This document shows, in pieces, positions 8,780-19,024 of a stretch of 62,298 nucleotides of DNA. Source of the stretch: an uncultured Porphyromonadaceae bacterium. GTDB lineage: Bacteria; Bacteroidota; Bacteroidia; Bacteroidales; Muribaculaceae. The position numbers and the translations under genes are program-made. Location of the stretch: NCBI GenBank assembly GCA_947427285.1, contig CANEHE010000009.1, positions 1-62,298 of the forward strand. Direction: 5' to 3'. The first letter of the stretch is position 1. Every line of letters begins with the position of its first letter. Under the pieces are notes generated by a model. It worked only from the letters and a program-made list of their open reading frames with translations, was not told the origin of the DNA and ran no database searches.

Positions 8780-9433
8780 ATGTCACCGCAACTGATTATA
8801 TTTGATTTTGACGGCACGTTGGCCGATACGACGAAGACAATTCTCTGGACCTATCGTAATGCAATCAAGGAGGTCGGACTGGATCGACGCTCCGATGAGG
8901 AATGTCGCGCGACAATCGGGCTTCCCCTAAAGGAGGGATTCAGACATCTTTATCCACAACTGATGGATGAGGAACTCGATAAGTGTGTTGAAATCTATCG
9001 CAGAATATACACTGACAACAAGGCCATACTTATACCGGCTCTATATCCCGGTGTGAAAGAGTTTTTGTCAGTGATGCATGCCTCGGGTCTGGAGATGTCA
9101 ATAGCCTCTTCGCGTTCCAGATTATCGCTGATCGAATTCTGTGAGGCAAGTGAAATCATCTCATTTTTCAGACTGATTCTTGGAGCCGATGATGTGACCC
9201 GGGCAAAACCTGATCCGGAGCCGGTTCTCAAGACTCTTCATACGTTGGGAGTTGATGCGGACCAGACGATTGTCGTAGGAGACATGCCAGTCGATATCGC
9301 TATGGGACGTGGAGCTGGATGTCTCACGGTCGGGGTTTCTTATGGAAATTCTTCAAAAGAAGCTCTTGTTGAAGCTGAAGCATCAGCTGTCATAGATTCT
9401 TTTCCAGAACTGATACGTTATATAAATGGATAA
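8780..9433 (+). CDS. HAD-family hydrolase, phosphoglycolate phosphatase-like
   Basis: A 217-residue cytosolic phosphatase of the haloacid dehalogenase superfamily. Motif I is DFDGTLADT (nucleophile Asp9 and acid Asp11), motif II a Ser within IASSRSR, motif III a Lys in RAKPDPEP, and motif IV GDMPVDIAMGRGAG. The alpha-helical cap between motifs I and II makes it subfamily I, close to Gph/PgmB-type enzymes. The substrate is unknown; phosphoglycolate or a sugar phosphate is likely. A TAATTTTG -7 box (8756-8763) lies just upstream without a good -33. Its 3' end overlaps the next gene by eight bases. Confidence 0.85.
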   Translation: MSPQLIIFDFDGTLADTTKTILWTYRNAIKEVGLDRRSDEECRATIGLPLKEGFRHLYPQLMDEELDKCVEIYRRIYTDNKAILIPALYPGVKEFLSVMHASGLEMSIASSRSRLSLIEFCEASEIISFFRLILGADDVTRAKPDPEPVLKTLHTLGVDADQTIVVGDMPVDIAMGRGAGCLTVGVSYGNSSKEALVEAEASAVIDSFPELIRYING

Positions 9434-9848
9434 TTTGAAATTCACACCCGAGAACATAACCTGTCTTGATAAAGACGAAATATTTGTCTTTGGCAGCAAT
9501 CTTGCCGGAAATCATGTCGGAGGTGCTGCCCTAACTGCCCTTCTGCGCTTTGGAGCAGTCATGGGACAAGGCGTAGGCATTCAGGGACAGTCCTATGCCA
9601 TTCCAACGATGCAGGGAGGTGTAGAAACCATAAAGCCTTACGTCGACCAATTTATAGATCTTGCCGAAGAATGGGATCAGACCACATTTTACGTGACACG
9701 TATCGGATGTGGAATTGCAGGATTCCGAGACGAGGAGATCGCGCCGCTCTTTGACTGGGCCATTGGCTTGTACAATGTACGTCTGCCCGAGTCATTCGTC
9801 AGAATAATACTTGCCAATAGAGCCAAGAAAGCGAAAACTGATTTTTAA
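9426..9848 (+). CDS. Macro-like domain protein (A1S_2505-type)
   Basis: A 140-residue small protein with the signature IFVFGSNLAGNHVGGAA near residues 20-36, GQGVGIQGQSYAIPT around 55-70 and VTRIGCGIAGFRDEEIAPLF near 95-115. These match the family of stand-alone macro-like proteins found in phages and many Bacteroidota, presumed to bind ADP-ribose or related nucleotides. It starts inside the last codons of the HAD phosphatase gene, so the two are translationally coupled. A joint role in nucleotide or ADP-ribose-phosphate turnover is plausible but is my inference. The stop TAA lies in the recurring motif TTTTAAACAACCTCTTAA. Confidence 0.75.
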   Translation: MDNLKFTPENITCLDKDEIFVFGSNLAGNHVGGAALTALLRFGAVMGQGVGIQGQSYAIPTMQGGVETIKPYVDQFIDLAEEWDQTTFYVTRIGCGIAGFRDEEIAPLFDWAIGLYNVRLPESFVRIILANRAKKAKTDF

Positions 9849-9895
9849 ACAACCTCTTAAACGCGGTAACATGGTCTGGAGATATAGAGATCTCA

Positions 9896-10582
9896 CTATT
9901 CAGTTTTCGTTTGGTCAGCAGAGAGAATATATCCGCGCTTCTTTACAGAGGTTATTGTTATCGACGGATCTTCAATGAGATGACGCAAATAAGTGATCTG
10001 AACGTTAAGGGCAAGAGAGTTTGAATAACTTGTATCTCCCCAGACTGCACTAAGAATAAAATCCCGATCTACCAGATTGTCCATGTTCTCAGCCAGAATG
10101 TGGAGTATCTCGCTTTGTCGCACTGACAGGGTATGAGTTTCTCCTCCGTATGTCAATGACGACAAATCCAGATGAAATAATGTCGCACCGATATGATATT
10201 CCTTATTGCTCTGTATAAGTCGGCTTTCAAAACGTTCGTTTATTCTGGCGACAAGTTCTTCCGGATAAAATGGTTTGGAAATGTAGTCATTCCCACGCAA
10301 TGCGAATCCTTTCAGCCGATCTGCCTTTTCAGTGCGGTCCGTCAGAAAGAAAATCACTGTTCTCCGATCATTTTTCCTGATGTGTTCGGCCATTTCAAAA
10401 CCATCCATTACCGGCATATTGATATCAAGAAGTATAAGATCCGGTTTGCACGATGCATATTCTGAAAGTCCATTGAAACCATCGGAAGCATAATTCACGA
10501 TAAAACCCTCTGCCTCAAGAAAACGTCGTAGAAGTACAGAATTTCTGACATCATCGTCAACAAGTAATATTTTCGGTTTCAT
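9896..10582 (-). CDS. OmpR-family response regulator (RprY-like)
   Basis: A 228-residue DNA-binding response regulator. The receiver domain (1-120) has the acidic pocket VDDD (9-11), phospho-acceptor Asp53 in LLDINMP, and the Lys of SKPF near 103. The residue after the conserved Thr is Asp (FLTDRT) where Ala is usual. Residues ~128-225 form a winged-helix effector domain (VRQSEILHILAENMDNLVDR; the final TSVKKRGYIL wing). Its ATG overlaps the kinase stop by four bases, so it is co-transcribed with a kinase gene that is frameshifted. Likely target: the divergent GLPGLI operon, whose promoter has four 11-bp-phased repeats. RprY is the nearest named type; orthology is not certain. Confidence 0.9.
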   Translation of the reverse strand: MKPKILLVDDDVRNSVLLRRFLEAEGFIVNYASDGFNGLSEYASCKPDLILLDINMPVMDGFEMAEHIRKNDRRTVIFFLTDRTEKADRLKGFALRGNDYISKPFYPEELVARINERFESRLIQSNKEYHIGATLFHLDLSSLTYGGETHTLSVRQSEILHILAENMDNLVDRDFILSAVWGDTSYSNSLALNVQITYLRHLIEDPSITITSVKKRGYILSADQTKTE

Positions 10583-11712
10583 TTCTGTGGCAATTTAATT
10601 ATGAATGTGCTTCCTTTTCCCTGATGACTGATAACAGATACTTGGCCGCTATGTGCTTCTGTAAGGAGTTTAACGTATGCTAGACCAAGACCGACTCCAG
10701 GCATGCCGCTTTGCATAGCATCTGAACTTCGGTAAAACTTAGTAAAGATCTTATTCAAATCTCCATCCGAAATACCGTTGCCATTGTCTTTGACAATAAT
10801 GGAGATGTCATCTTCAAAAGTCTTGCATCCTATGATAATACGAACTGTATCACCCGAATATTTCACCGCATTTTCCACAAGATTGCTTATTATCTGCGAC
10901 AGATGCAAGCGATCGCCCACTATTTTGAAATCAGAAGGTATATCATTTACAATCTCTACTTTCTTTGCTGAAGGGATGGATGTCTTTTCAATTATTGAAT
11001 CAACCATTCCATGAAGGTCACAATTTTCGATATTTAGAGGTATCTGGCTTGCTTCATTGAAGGTGATGTCTCGGAGGCGGGAGAAATAATCTGAGAGATT
11101 ATTGACGGCCATACGGCAGTCATCAATAATATCATTACGGTTTTCTTCATCCACAATCAGACGAGGGTTGCCCAAGGAGGAGATACAGATCTTGAGAGTG
11201 CTTATCGGGCGTTTCAATTCGTGAATCATGGTGTGTACGAAACTGTTGCGCACATTATCGAGTTTCAATAACTGCCGTATCGTACTGATCTGCCATATCA
11301 GACATACAATCAACAGAACCGACAGCATCAGACTGATGATAAGAATTGTCCCCATAGATTTGATCACACGGCTTATCGGAATATCATAAGTGAGTTCCAC
11401 CGCCTTCTTTTCAAGAATGGAATATGGTATCACAGCTTTCATCCGTGGATTTATAAGATCGGACACAAGACGATGTTCCGTATTCCACATAAGACTGTCG
11501 GTGGTGATAAGGCGGATTCCGACATCCAGACCTAATGATTTGAAAATGGAGTCAACTCCGACTATGCTAAATGGAACATCATGTTCAAGAGCAGCACTAT
11601 TGGCTGCATTCCAGATGTTTTCTTTTATGGATATTTTCGGAATGTCAAAACGTTGAAACGTGCTCAATGAAGAATCCATTGGCTCTGAATAAACTATCTT
11701 TCTCGCTATCAT
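10579..11712 (-). pseudogene. Sensor histidine kinase, C-terminal part after a frameshift
   Basis: Carries the second half of the sensor domain, a transmembrane segment (residues ~120-143 of this frame), the dimerisation helix with phospho-acceptor His164 in MIHELKRP, and a complete HATPase domain (N-box NLVENAVKYS, G1 DNGNGIS, G2 GVGLGLAYVK). It cannot work alone: without the first membrane helix, encoded in the other frame, the 115-residue periplasmic part would not be exported. Joining it to the upstream frame needs removal of one base, most simply in the T4 run at 11726-11729, giving a 496-residue kinase of normal length. The catalytic half is fully intact, so the lesion looks recent or may be a sequencing error. 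Confidence 0.8.
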
Positions 11713-12070
11713 GAGGAGGGAATCGTTTTATGGTTTTATCGGTATTCCCAAGAATTTGTCTGACATCGCGGGTTTCGTATTGAAGAAGAACCTGTGCTGT
11801 CTGAGACATGGTGTGATCATCGCGGTTATAATTGATTTGTGTCGATGTTCTCTGTATCTGATGTGTTTTCTTTGCTTCTTCTGATTCCTGAGCTTTCTGA
11901 CGTATTGCATTATAGACAGAAACAAGATGTTCCATCTTTGTGAACGCCGACTGTTCCTGTTGGTATAGTGAAACGCGGTATTGATTATAAAGCCACACTC
12001 CCTGTGCAACAATCAGTCCGGTTATTACAATTATGGTGACAATATATAGTGTCTTTATTTTATTTTCCAT
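11645..12070 (-). pseudogene. Sensor histidine kinase, N-terminal part before a frameshift
   Basis: The 141-residue frame begins with MENKIKTLYIVTIIVITGLIVAQGVWLY (split: TM1 is about residues 7-27), then a periplasmic stretch rich in polar residues, and runs out of frame near residue 116. The last 25 or so codons (KRFPPHDSEK...STF) look like the wrong frame. On the alternative frame the protein reads on as NDSLLMIARKIVYSEP and into the kinase core. The gene starts 148 bases from the divergent GLPGLI start, so the shared intergenic region probably controls both directions. I list both parts as one broken gene spanning 10579-12070. Confidence 0.75.
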
Positions 12071-12109
12071 AGTACAAAATTACGGATAATTTCCCGGACT
12101 ATTACATGG

Positions 12110-12153
12110 AGTAATAATTTAGTAATAATTTCATAATAATTGGATAATTATTG
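12110..12153 (+). repeat. Four 11-bp phased repeats, candidate response-regulator binding array
   Basis: Four consecutive 11-mers: AGTAATAATTT, AGTAATAATTT, CATAATAATTG, GATAATTATTG (12110-12120, 12121-12131, 12132-12142, 12143-12153). The shared core is RTAATAATT in the first three, degenerate in the fourth. Direct repeats at 11-bp pitch just upstream of a -33 box are the layout used by OmpR/PhoB-type activators. The adjacent OmpR-family regulator (9896-10582) is the obvious candidate. Confidence 0.65.
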
Positions 12154-12154
12154 T

Positions 12155-12188
12155 TTTGTGTTCCGCGGCCGACACATATCTAACTTTG
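12155..12188 (+). promoter_or_regulatory. Promoter of the GLPGLI/beta-barrel operon
   Basis: TTTG (12155-12158), 22-base spacer, TAACTTTG (12181-12188). The spacer is one base longer than the usual range, consistent with a promoter that needs an activator. The repeats end two bases before the -33 box. Start of transcription would be near 12195, 20-odd bases before the ATG. Confidence 0.65.
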
Positions 12189-12217
12189 CAGTATCAAATA
12201 AAAACCATAAGTAAAAA

Positions 12218-13093
12218 ATGAAAACAAAACAGATTATCCCAATCGTAGTCGTAATGTTGACTACACTCGTGGCCGAGGCTACTACCGTGAGACGACAACT
12301 CAACATTCTACAGACTGCGGTGCCTGAGTCCGAGATTATTGTTCCGGGTCATCTTGAGTTAGTCTATGATTATTTCTTCAACGCTGACACTGTTTACAAT
12401 TCCTCGGTCGATAAAGAATTGATGCTTCTTCAGATCTCAAACAACGGCACCTCAAAGTTTACCAGTATGAAGAATGCCCAGGTTGATTCGATCATTCCTA
12501 CGTTGGCTCCCGAAGAACTTGTACGTAATGCCAAACGGCTTGTCAATGGTCCTTCGGTCAACATATTCAAGAATTATCCTGAGGGCCGACTCACCCATAC
12601 TGAGAAGATTGCCCGCGACTGGTTCAGATATGAGGAAGAGATGCCGGTGTTGGATTGGGTAATTGGGGACAGCACGCGCATTATCCTCGGGTATGAATGC
12701 CATGAGGCAAAATGTGATTTCCGAGGACGCGTATGGACGGTGTATTATACGGAAGATATTCCTGTGATGGACGGTCCATGAAAACTGCATGGCCTTCCCG
12801 GTTTGATAATGTGGGCCTCTGACGAGAAAGGGCAGTATCGGTTCGAATGCGTCGGAATCAAAAATAACGCCACAAGACCGATCACTATTTATAATGTGCC
12901 GTATAACACAACCAGTCGCAAGAAATTCTATGATACTCTTCACCGTTATGAGACCAATCCTTACGGATATGTGGAAACTGTTTCCGGTATACATGTGACT
13001 GTGACAGACGAAGCAGGTAATCCTGATCCTACAGCTTACGATCCTATTGAATTGAATTATGATTTCATAGAACGTGATTGGAGAGAGAAATGA
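12218..13093 (+). pseudogene. GLPGLI-family protein interrupted by an in-frame TGA
   Basis: Exported protein of the GLPGLI family (signal peptide MKTKQIIPIVVVMLTTLVAEA). The reading frame is continuous from 12218 to 13093 except for one TGA at 12779-12781. Around it the translation is DGP-stop-KLHGLPGLI; the family signature is GPWKLxGLPGLI, so the stop replaces the invariant Trp by a single G-to-A change (TGG to TGA). The 104 codons beyond the stop remain open and family-like, pointing to a recent event, an allele or a sequencing error. TGA is a normal stop elsewhere in this window (for example 1941-1943), so recoding is unlikely. The protein is usually encoded next to a TonB-type beta-barrel, as here. 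Confidence 0.85.
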
Positions 13094-15630
13094 AAAACAG
13101 CGTTCACATACTTATTTTGTTCATCGTCCTTGCGGCTTTGTCCGCAGGGGCGGAGAACATCTCAGGACGGTTGATTGATGCCGATACGAGTGAACCGATA
13201 TACGGTGCAGTGATGAAAGCGATAGGAGGCAAAGGTTTTACTTCTTCAAAGAGTGATGGCGGTTTCTCTATTATATGTGAGACCAAAAAATTTTCCATAC
13301 GGTGCATGGGATATGAGAGTATTGAGGTGACGGTTCCTCTTAGGGAAACCGAGATTCTGATGCATAGAAAGGAAACTGTACTCAACGAGGTAATTGTAGA
13401 AGCTCCGGATATATTTCAGAGAGGAGACACGCTGGTATTCAGTGTCGGGAAATATGCCACGGCTGCCGACGATGCCATCATTGATGTGATCAAACGGTTG
13501 CCCGGTGTAAAAGTCGAGAAAGACGGGACAATAATGTATCAGGGCAAACCTATCAACAAATTCTATATCGACGGCAATGATTTTGTCGGTGACGCATACG
13601 GACTTGCCACCAACAATATTTCAAAAGAGGATGTAGCGGCAGTCGAGGTAATGGAAAATCATCAGCCGGTGAAAGCTCTTGAGGATATAGAGTTTTCAGA
13701 TCAGGCCGGAATCAATCTTAAGCTGAAAGAGAATGCACGTTCTCGCTGGGTCGGTGTGGCCAATGCCGGAATAGGTATCTCTCCGTTGCTTTATTCAGGC
13801 TCTCTTTTCGCTATGCGTCTTGCCCGCAAAATGCAGAACATAATTACTGTCAAGGCCGACAATACAGGATGGAATCCTGATAGTGAGATCAAAGATCGGA
13901 GTTATGATCAGTTGTTTTCATCCGATTATCGGGAATCTCTATGGCGTGACTATATAACCGCAGACCATAACGCTTCTCCATTGGCGGAAAACCGTACCCG
14001 TGACAATCTCTCCTGGATTGCCGATGCGATAACTTCATGGAGTAAGGGAGATGTCTCAAATCGTCTGAAAGTTGACTATATAGGGGATCGTCTTGACTAT
14101 TCCTCCTCGGATGCCACTGACTATTTCAGTCCAGACATATTGGATTTCATACAGAATGAAACTTTGAGGACACGACGACATTCATTATCTGCTGAATTGA
14201 AGACCGAGATAAATCGCAAAGGGTATTTTCTGAAAGACAAGGTCACTATCAATGGTGATTGGTGGAGTGCCGGATCGGCTGTGACCGGATCATTCGACCT
14301 CAATCAGGAAGTTAGGCGTCGCCGCATTTCTGCCGTCAATGATTTGCGACTAATCAAGAAAACCGATAAGACATTATTCACATTTTCTTCCCGCAACGGA
14401 TTTTCTCACAATCCATCCAGTCTCTCTGTAGATGCCTCTTACGGTTCTCCGGCACAACATTTCGGAATCAATGACTTCCGTAGTACTACGGAGAGTCAGT
14501 TTGGCTGGTTCAAAGGATTTTGGAGAATATATGCCGACGGCGGTCTGGATCTGAACTATCACCATCTTAATGCCGATCTGGAGGGTCTGGATTCCACATT
14601 AAAAATTAAATATTCAAATGCATTTCTTGCCTCTGTGTATCTATCTCCGAAAGTCGAATATGAGCGGCGAGGATGGCGTGTGACCGTCCGAACCCCGGTG
14701 CAATGGCATCATTATTGCCTGAACGGAAATCATGATTTCATCACTTTCCGGCCAAGTGTATATTTCCAACGTCAACTCACTGCGAAGTCGGACCTTTCTA
14801 TGCATGCATCATATTCGTCATCCGCTCCCGATGCATCGATGTTTGTAGATTGTGCGGTAATGTCAGACTATCGTAATCTCTTCATGGCTTTACCAATCAA
14901 CAAAAATACAGAAACCGTCTCGACATCCGCAACCTATCGTTATCGGAATCCTCTTATCGCTTTTTTTGCCAACGCTTCCTTGGGTTATTCCTACAGCCGT
15001 TATCCATATATGACTAATCAGAAATTCGTCGATGACTTCATTATCACAACATACGAACATCTGTCCTCAGGCGCGTATAATGTTTCTGCAAAAGGAGGAA
15101 TCAGTAAAGGGTTGTGTCATAGTCGGCTCGTTCTGGGTATGGATGCATCTTATTCCAGATTGACTGCCAAAACGATGCGAGACGATATAAAAAGAGGTTT
15201 CCGTCATCAGAACATATCAGTCAGCCCATATCTCAAAGGTAGCCTTACACGATGGCTTTCTATGAACTATGCATTGAATCTAAATGTCAATTCAATGAAG
15301 ATCGGCGCACAATCCACTACAGATGCCACTTCACTTAATCAGGCACTGTCATTCACATTCATTCCTACCGATAAGCTGAACTTCACATTCGGTGGTGAAC
15401 ATTATTATACCCATTTCGGCGACAAAGCTACGGAAGATGCCAATCTTATTCTTGTGGATGCGTCTGCTGTATGGCGGATAAATGACAATATACGGATGAG
15501 TCTTACAGCGCGGAACTTGCTTGACTGCCACGATTATCGTTATACATCTTTCGGCACTCTTTCCCAGACTGATTACAGATACCATATCCGTCCACGGAAT
15601 ATACTTCTATCACTACAGTTCCGGTTTTAA
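13090..15630 (+). CDS. TonB-dependent receptor-like outer-membrane beta-barrel protein
   Basis: An 846-residue outer-membrane protein. A signal peptide (1-21, ending SAGA) is followed by a carboxypeptidase-regulatory-like Ig fold at about 24-95 (ISGRLIDADTSEPIYGAVMK), a plug-like domain at about 100-215 (DAIIDVIKRLPGVKVEKDGT; INKFYIDGNDF), and a barrel ending in ..LLSLQFRF with C-terminal Phe. This is the barrel type that accompanies GLPGLI genes. ATG 13090 overlaps the GLPGLI stop as ATGA; an in-frame TTG at 13078 is rejected because the signal peptide starts at the ATG. Coupled translation would be hurt by the upstream nonsense codon, although the gene itself is intact. Substrate unknown. 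Confidence 0.85.
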   Translation: MKNSVHILILFIVLAALSAGAENISGRLIDADTSEPIYGAVMKAIGGKGFTSSKSDGGFSIICETKKFSIRCMGYESIEVTVPLRETEILMHRKETVLNEVIVEAPDIFQRGDTLVFSVGKYATAADDAIIDVIKRLPGVKVEKDGTIMYQGKPINKFYIDGNDFVGDAYGLATNNISKEDVAAVEVMENHQPVKALEDIEFSDQAGINLKLKENARSRWVGVANAGIGISPLLYSGSLFAMRLARKMQNIITVKADNTGWNPDSEIKDRSYDQLFSSDYRESLWRDYITADHNASPLAENRTRDNLSWIADAITSWSKGDVSNRLKVDYIGDRLDYSSSDATDYFSPDILDFIQNETLRTRRHSLSAELKTEINRKGYFLKDKVTINGDWWSAGSAVTGSFDLNQEVRRRRISAVNDLRLIKKTDKTLFTFSSRNGFSHNPSSLSVDASYGSPAQHFGINDFRSTTESQFGWFKGFWRIYADGGLDLNYHHLNADLEGLDSTLKIKYSNAFLASVYLSPKVEYERRGWRVTVRTPVQWHHYCLNGNHDFITFRPSVYFQRQLTAKSDLSMHASYSSSAPDASMFVDCAVMSDYRNLFMALPINKNTETVSTSATYRYRNPLIAFFANASLGYSYSRYPYMTNQKFVDDFIITTYEHLSSGAYNVSAKGGISKGLCHSRLVLGMDASYSRLTAKTMRDDIKRGFRHQNISVSPYLKGSLTRWLSMNYALNLNVNSMKIGAQSTTDATSLNQALSFTFIPTDKLNFTFGGEHYYTHFGDKATEDANLILVDASAVWRINDNIRMSLTARNLLDCHDYRYTSFGTLSQTDYRYHIRPRNILLSLQFRF

Positions 15631-15638
15631 ACAACTTC

Positions 15639-16733
15639 TTAATTTTTATTCCGGTGTTTTCTTTCCTGTCTGAAATCGTCCCACTTGTGATTGAAATTTC
15701 TATTGGATTTAATCAACGATATTCCAGTCAGTTGCTTCAACATGAACAATAACCGGTTTCCTATTCTGAAATTATGATTGTCTGTATTCTTACCAACCAG
15801 TCTGGAATCGGGGATGATATCAAGCCGGACTTTTCCTGAGTCAAGGCTGTCAACACGGCCCACAAGGGCCTGAACCGCCTGCGGCAAAGCCGAGGTTTCT
15901 GGCGGCCCATATATTTCAAACTCATCCTTACTGAAATCGTGTTTTTTCCATTTCTTAGCCTCCTTTACTGTAATATACTCCTTATCCAGAATGTATACCT
16001 CGGCGTGCGTGCTCACAAAGAAAGGCTCGTCTTTGCGGTTGAAACGAAACATTTTATGCCCGCGCCCTCTGGATTCGATATCAAACGAATAACCGGTCAG
16101 ATCGAACGGTAAGACTGCTTCGCCAACCACATTTTCATAACAGAATTGTATCTTGAAATTCTCAAAATCAAGTCCGTCGCGAAAAAAACCGGAGAGATTA
16201 GGTATCCATTTTCTGCTTGTCGTGTCTGCCAATACATTGACATCGACAGTTACTTTATCATTGGTTTTTATCCAGATCTCTGCCGGACTGTATTTCCCAT
16301 GAATGGTATCAATTCCGGATTTTATATTTCTCAATCCTGATGGGAGTGGGGATTTCGACACAAGACCCATCCAGTCTGACCATGAAAAATGATGATTGCA
16401 TCTGTCGCTGACACTGTCCAGTCCGTCTGAATTGGTAAACCTGTAATATGATTTTGTCTTTATAATTCTCGGAACAGACCAACCCTTGAACCGCATTTTA
16501 TCCGAAGTCAGCATATAGTCCACCATCTTTTCTCTGAACAGGAAAACGGTGTCGGAATATGTAGTGAGAGTGGAGTATTCTCTCACATACGCCAATAAAT
16601 GTGCGACTTTATGGTGACGGGACTTCACCACTACCTCTGGCAATTCCGTCGGATTACGCGCTTGTCCCAACGTATGAGTGACAGAAAGGAGAAGCGACAG
16701 AACGAAAACGGTAATTCGTAGGCCGTAAGTCAT
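15639..16733 (-). CDS. Exported protein of unknown function, Bacteroidales type
   Basis: A 364-residue protein with a signal peptide (to about residue 24, ending LGQ). The mature N-terminus reads NPTELPEVVVKSRHHKVAHLLAY, a form seen at the start of mature outer-membrane-associated proteins, where 'LpeVvV' resembles the linker before a TonB plug. No plug or barrel follows; the rest is mixed alpha/beta with a basic C-terminus (RQERKHRNKN). No catalytic motif is recognised. It lies 20 bases after the small SPFH-tail-like gene and is probably co-transcribed with it. The stop overlaps the recurring TTTTAAACAACTTCTTAA motif shared with the convergent barrel gene. Function unknown. Confidence 0.65.
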   Translation of the reverse strand: MTYGLRITVFVLSLLLSVTHTLGQARNPTELPEVVVKSRHHKVAHLLAYVREYSTLTTYSDTVFLFREKMVDYMLTSDKMRFKGWSVPRIIKTKSYYRFTNSDGLDSVSDRCNHHFSWSDWMGLVSKSPLPSGLRNIKSGIDTIHGKYSPAEIWIKTNDKVTVDVNVLADTTSRKWIPNLSGFFRDGLDFENFKIQFCYENVVGEAVLPFDLTGYSFDIESRGRGHKMFRFNRKDEPFFVSTHAEVYILDKEYITVKEAKKWKKHDFSKDEFEIYGPPETSALPQAVQALVGRVDSLDSGKVRLDIIPDSRLVGKNTDNHNFRIGNRLLFMLKQLTGISLIKSNRNFNHKWDDFRQERKHRNKN

Positions 16734-16753
16734 TTGATATGATCATAATCAGA

Positions 16754-17185
16754 CTATTCCTTAGGTAGTCCTGTCAGTCCCCGTGTCGATTCCAGAATCG
16801 GAAGATTCGTTTCCGTAGGCACATATATCACAGTTTTGTCGCTGAGATCGGACTGCTGACGTACCCAGAGATACTGTATATAAGTGGGTGTAATGGATCC
16901 ATTCTCTATCCGGATGGCTTCGGCCGCACCTTTCGCACGTTCTATTTCTGCCTGAGCATTGAGTTTCTCCGCCTCCAGATTTGCTTTTGCCTCCTCGATT
17001 TTGATTTTGCGGTTCTGTTCGGCTTTTGCAAATTCCGCCTTTCCTTCCATTTCCTGCGACCATACATTGTACCAGGGACGGACAAAAGCCATGGCGATGA
17101 CCAGTAATATTATTCCGGCGATGCCCCATACGGCACCTTTTATCAGCTTTGGAGAGATGTTGATGTTGGGATTGTTGTTGTACAT
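16754..17185 (-). CDS. Small membrane protein resembling the tail of SPFH/prohibitin proteins
   Basis: A 143-residue protein with one transmembrane segment (about 16-36, GAVWGIAGIILLVIAMAFV), then a strongly charged, Ala/Glu-rich coiled coil (FAKAEQNRKIKIEEAKANLEA; NAQAEIERAKGAAEAIR) and a C-terminal segment (YIQYLWVRQQS..TVIYVPTETNLPIL). The coiled coil and the YVPT ending resemble the C-terminal part of HflC/prohibitin-type proteins, but the SPFH core domain is absent. Such short forms occur in Bacteroidota, so this is likely not a fragment. It probably oligomerises at the membrane; the partner is unknown. Two TATCTTTA-like bases at 17212-17219 could be its weak -7 box. Confidence 0.65.
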   Translation of the reverse strand: MYNNNPNINISPKLIKGAVWGIAGIILLVIAMAFVRPWYNVWSQEMEGKAEFAKAEQNRKIKIEEAKANLEAEKLNAQAEIERAKGAAEAIRIENGSITPTYIQYLWVRQQSDLSDKTVIYVPTETNLPILESTRGLTGLPKE

Positions 17186-17288
17186 GATTGGATATGCAAT
17201 TGTTTATGCCATAAAGATAACGAAATCCCACGGGATGTGTTGCACATAAGCTTTCGGAATGAAGACTATTTTCCTCTCCATTCAATAA

Positions 17289-18959
<1,671 letters not shown>

Positions 18960-18977
18960 TCTTTAAATAAATAGACT

Positions 18978-19021
18978 GCAGGGGCTTGAGTATAATGGAA
19001 AATCAAGCCCCTGCGTTTTTT
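18978..19021. terminator. Terminator between convergent ABC-F and amylase genes
   Basis: Perfect 12-bp stem GCAGGGGCTTGA / TCAAGCCCCTGC (18978-18989 and 19003-19014) followed by GTTTTTTAA on the plus strand. The opposite strand has a poorer U-tract, so it acts mainly for the ABC-F gene and may serve both. Confidence 0.9.
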
Positions 19022-19024
19022 AAT

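Noticed and set aside
8950..8958. TTATCCACA, a perfect DnaA-box 9-mer
   Set aside because: It is a single copy inside the HAD phosphatase coding sequence with no cluster or AT-rich unwinding region nearby.
11645..11712. Programmed frameshift in the kinase gene
   Set aside because: No slippery heptamer followed by a pseudoknot or strong stem is evident; a simple T4 indel explains it.
12779..12781. TGA read as Trp or selenocysteine
   Set aside because: TGA ends many intact genes here (for example 1941-1943), and no SECIS-like hairpin or reason for Sec at a Trp position is seen.
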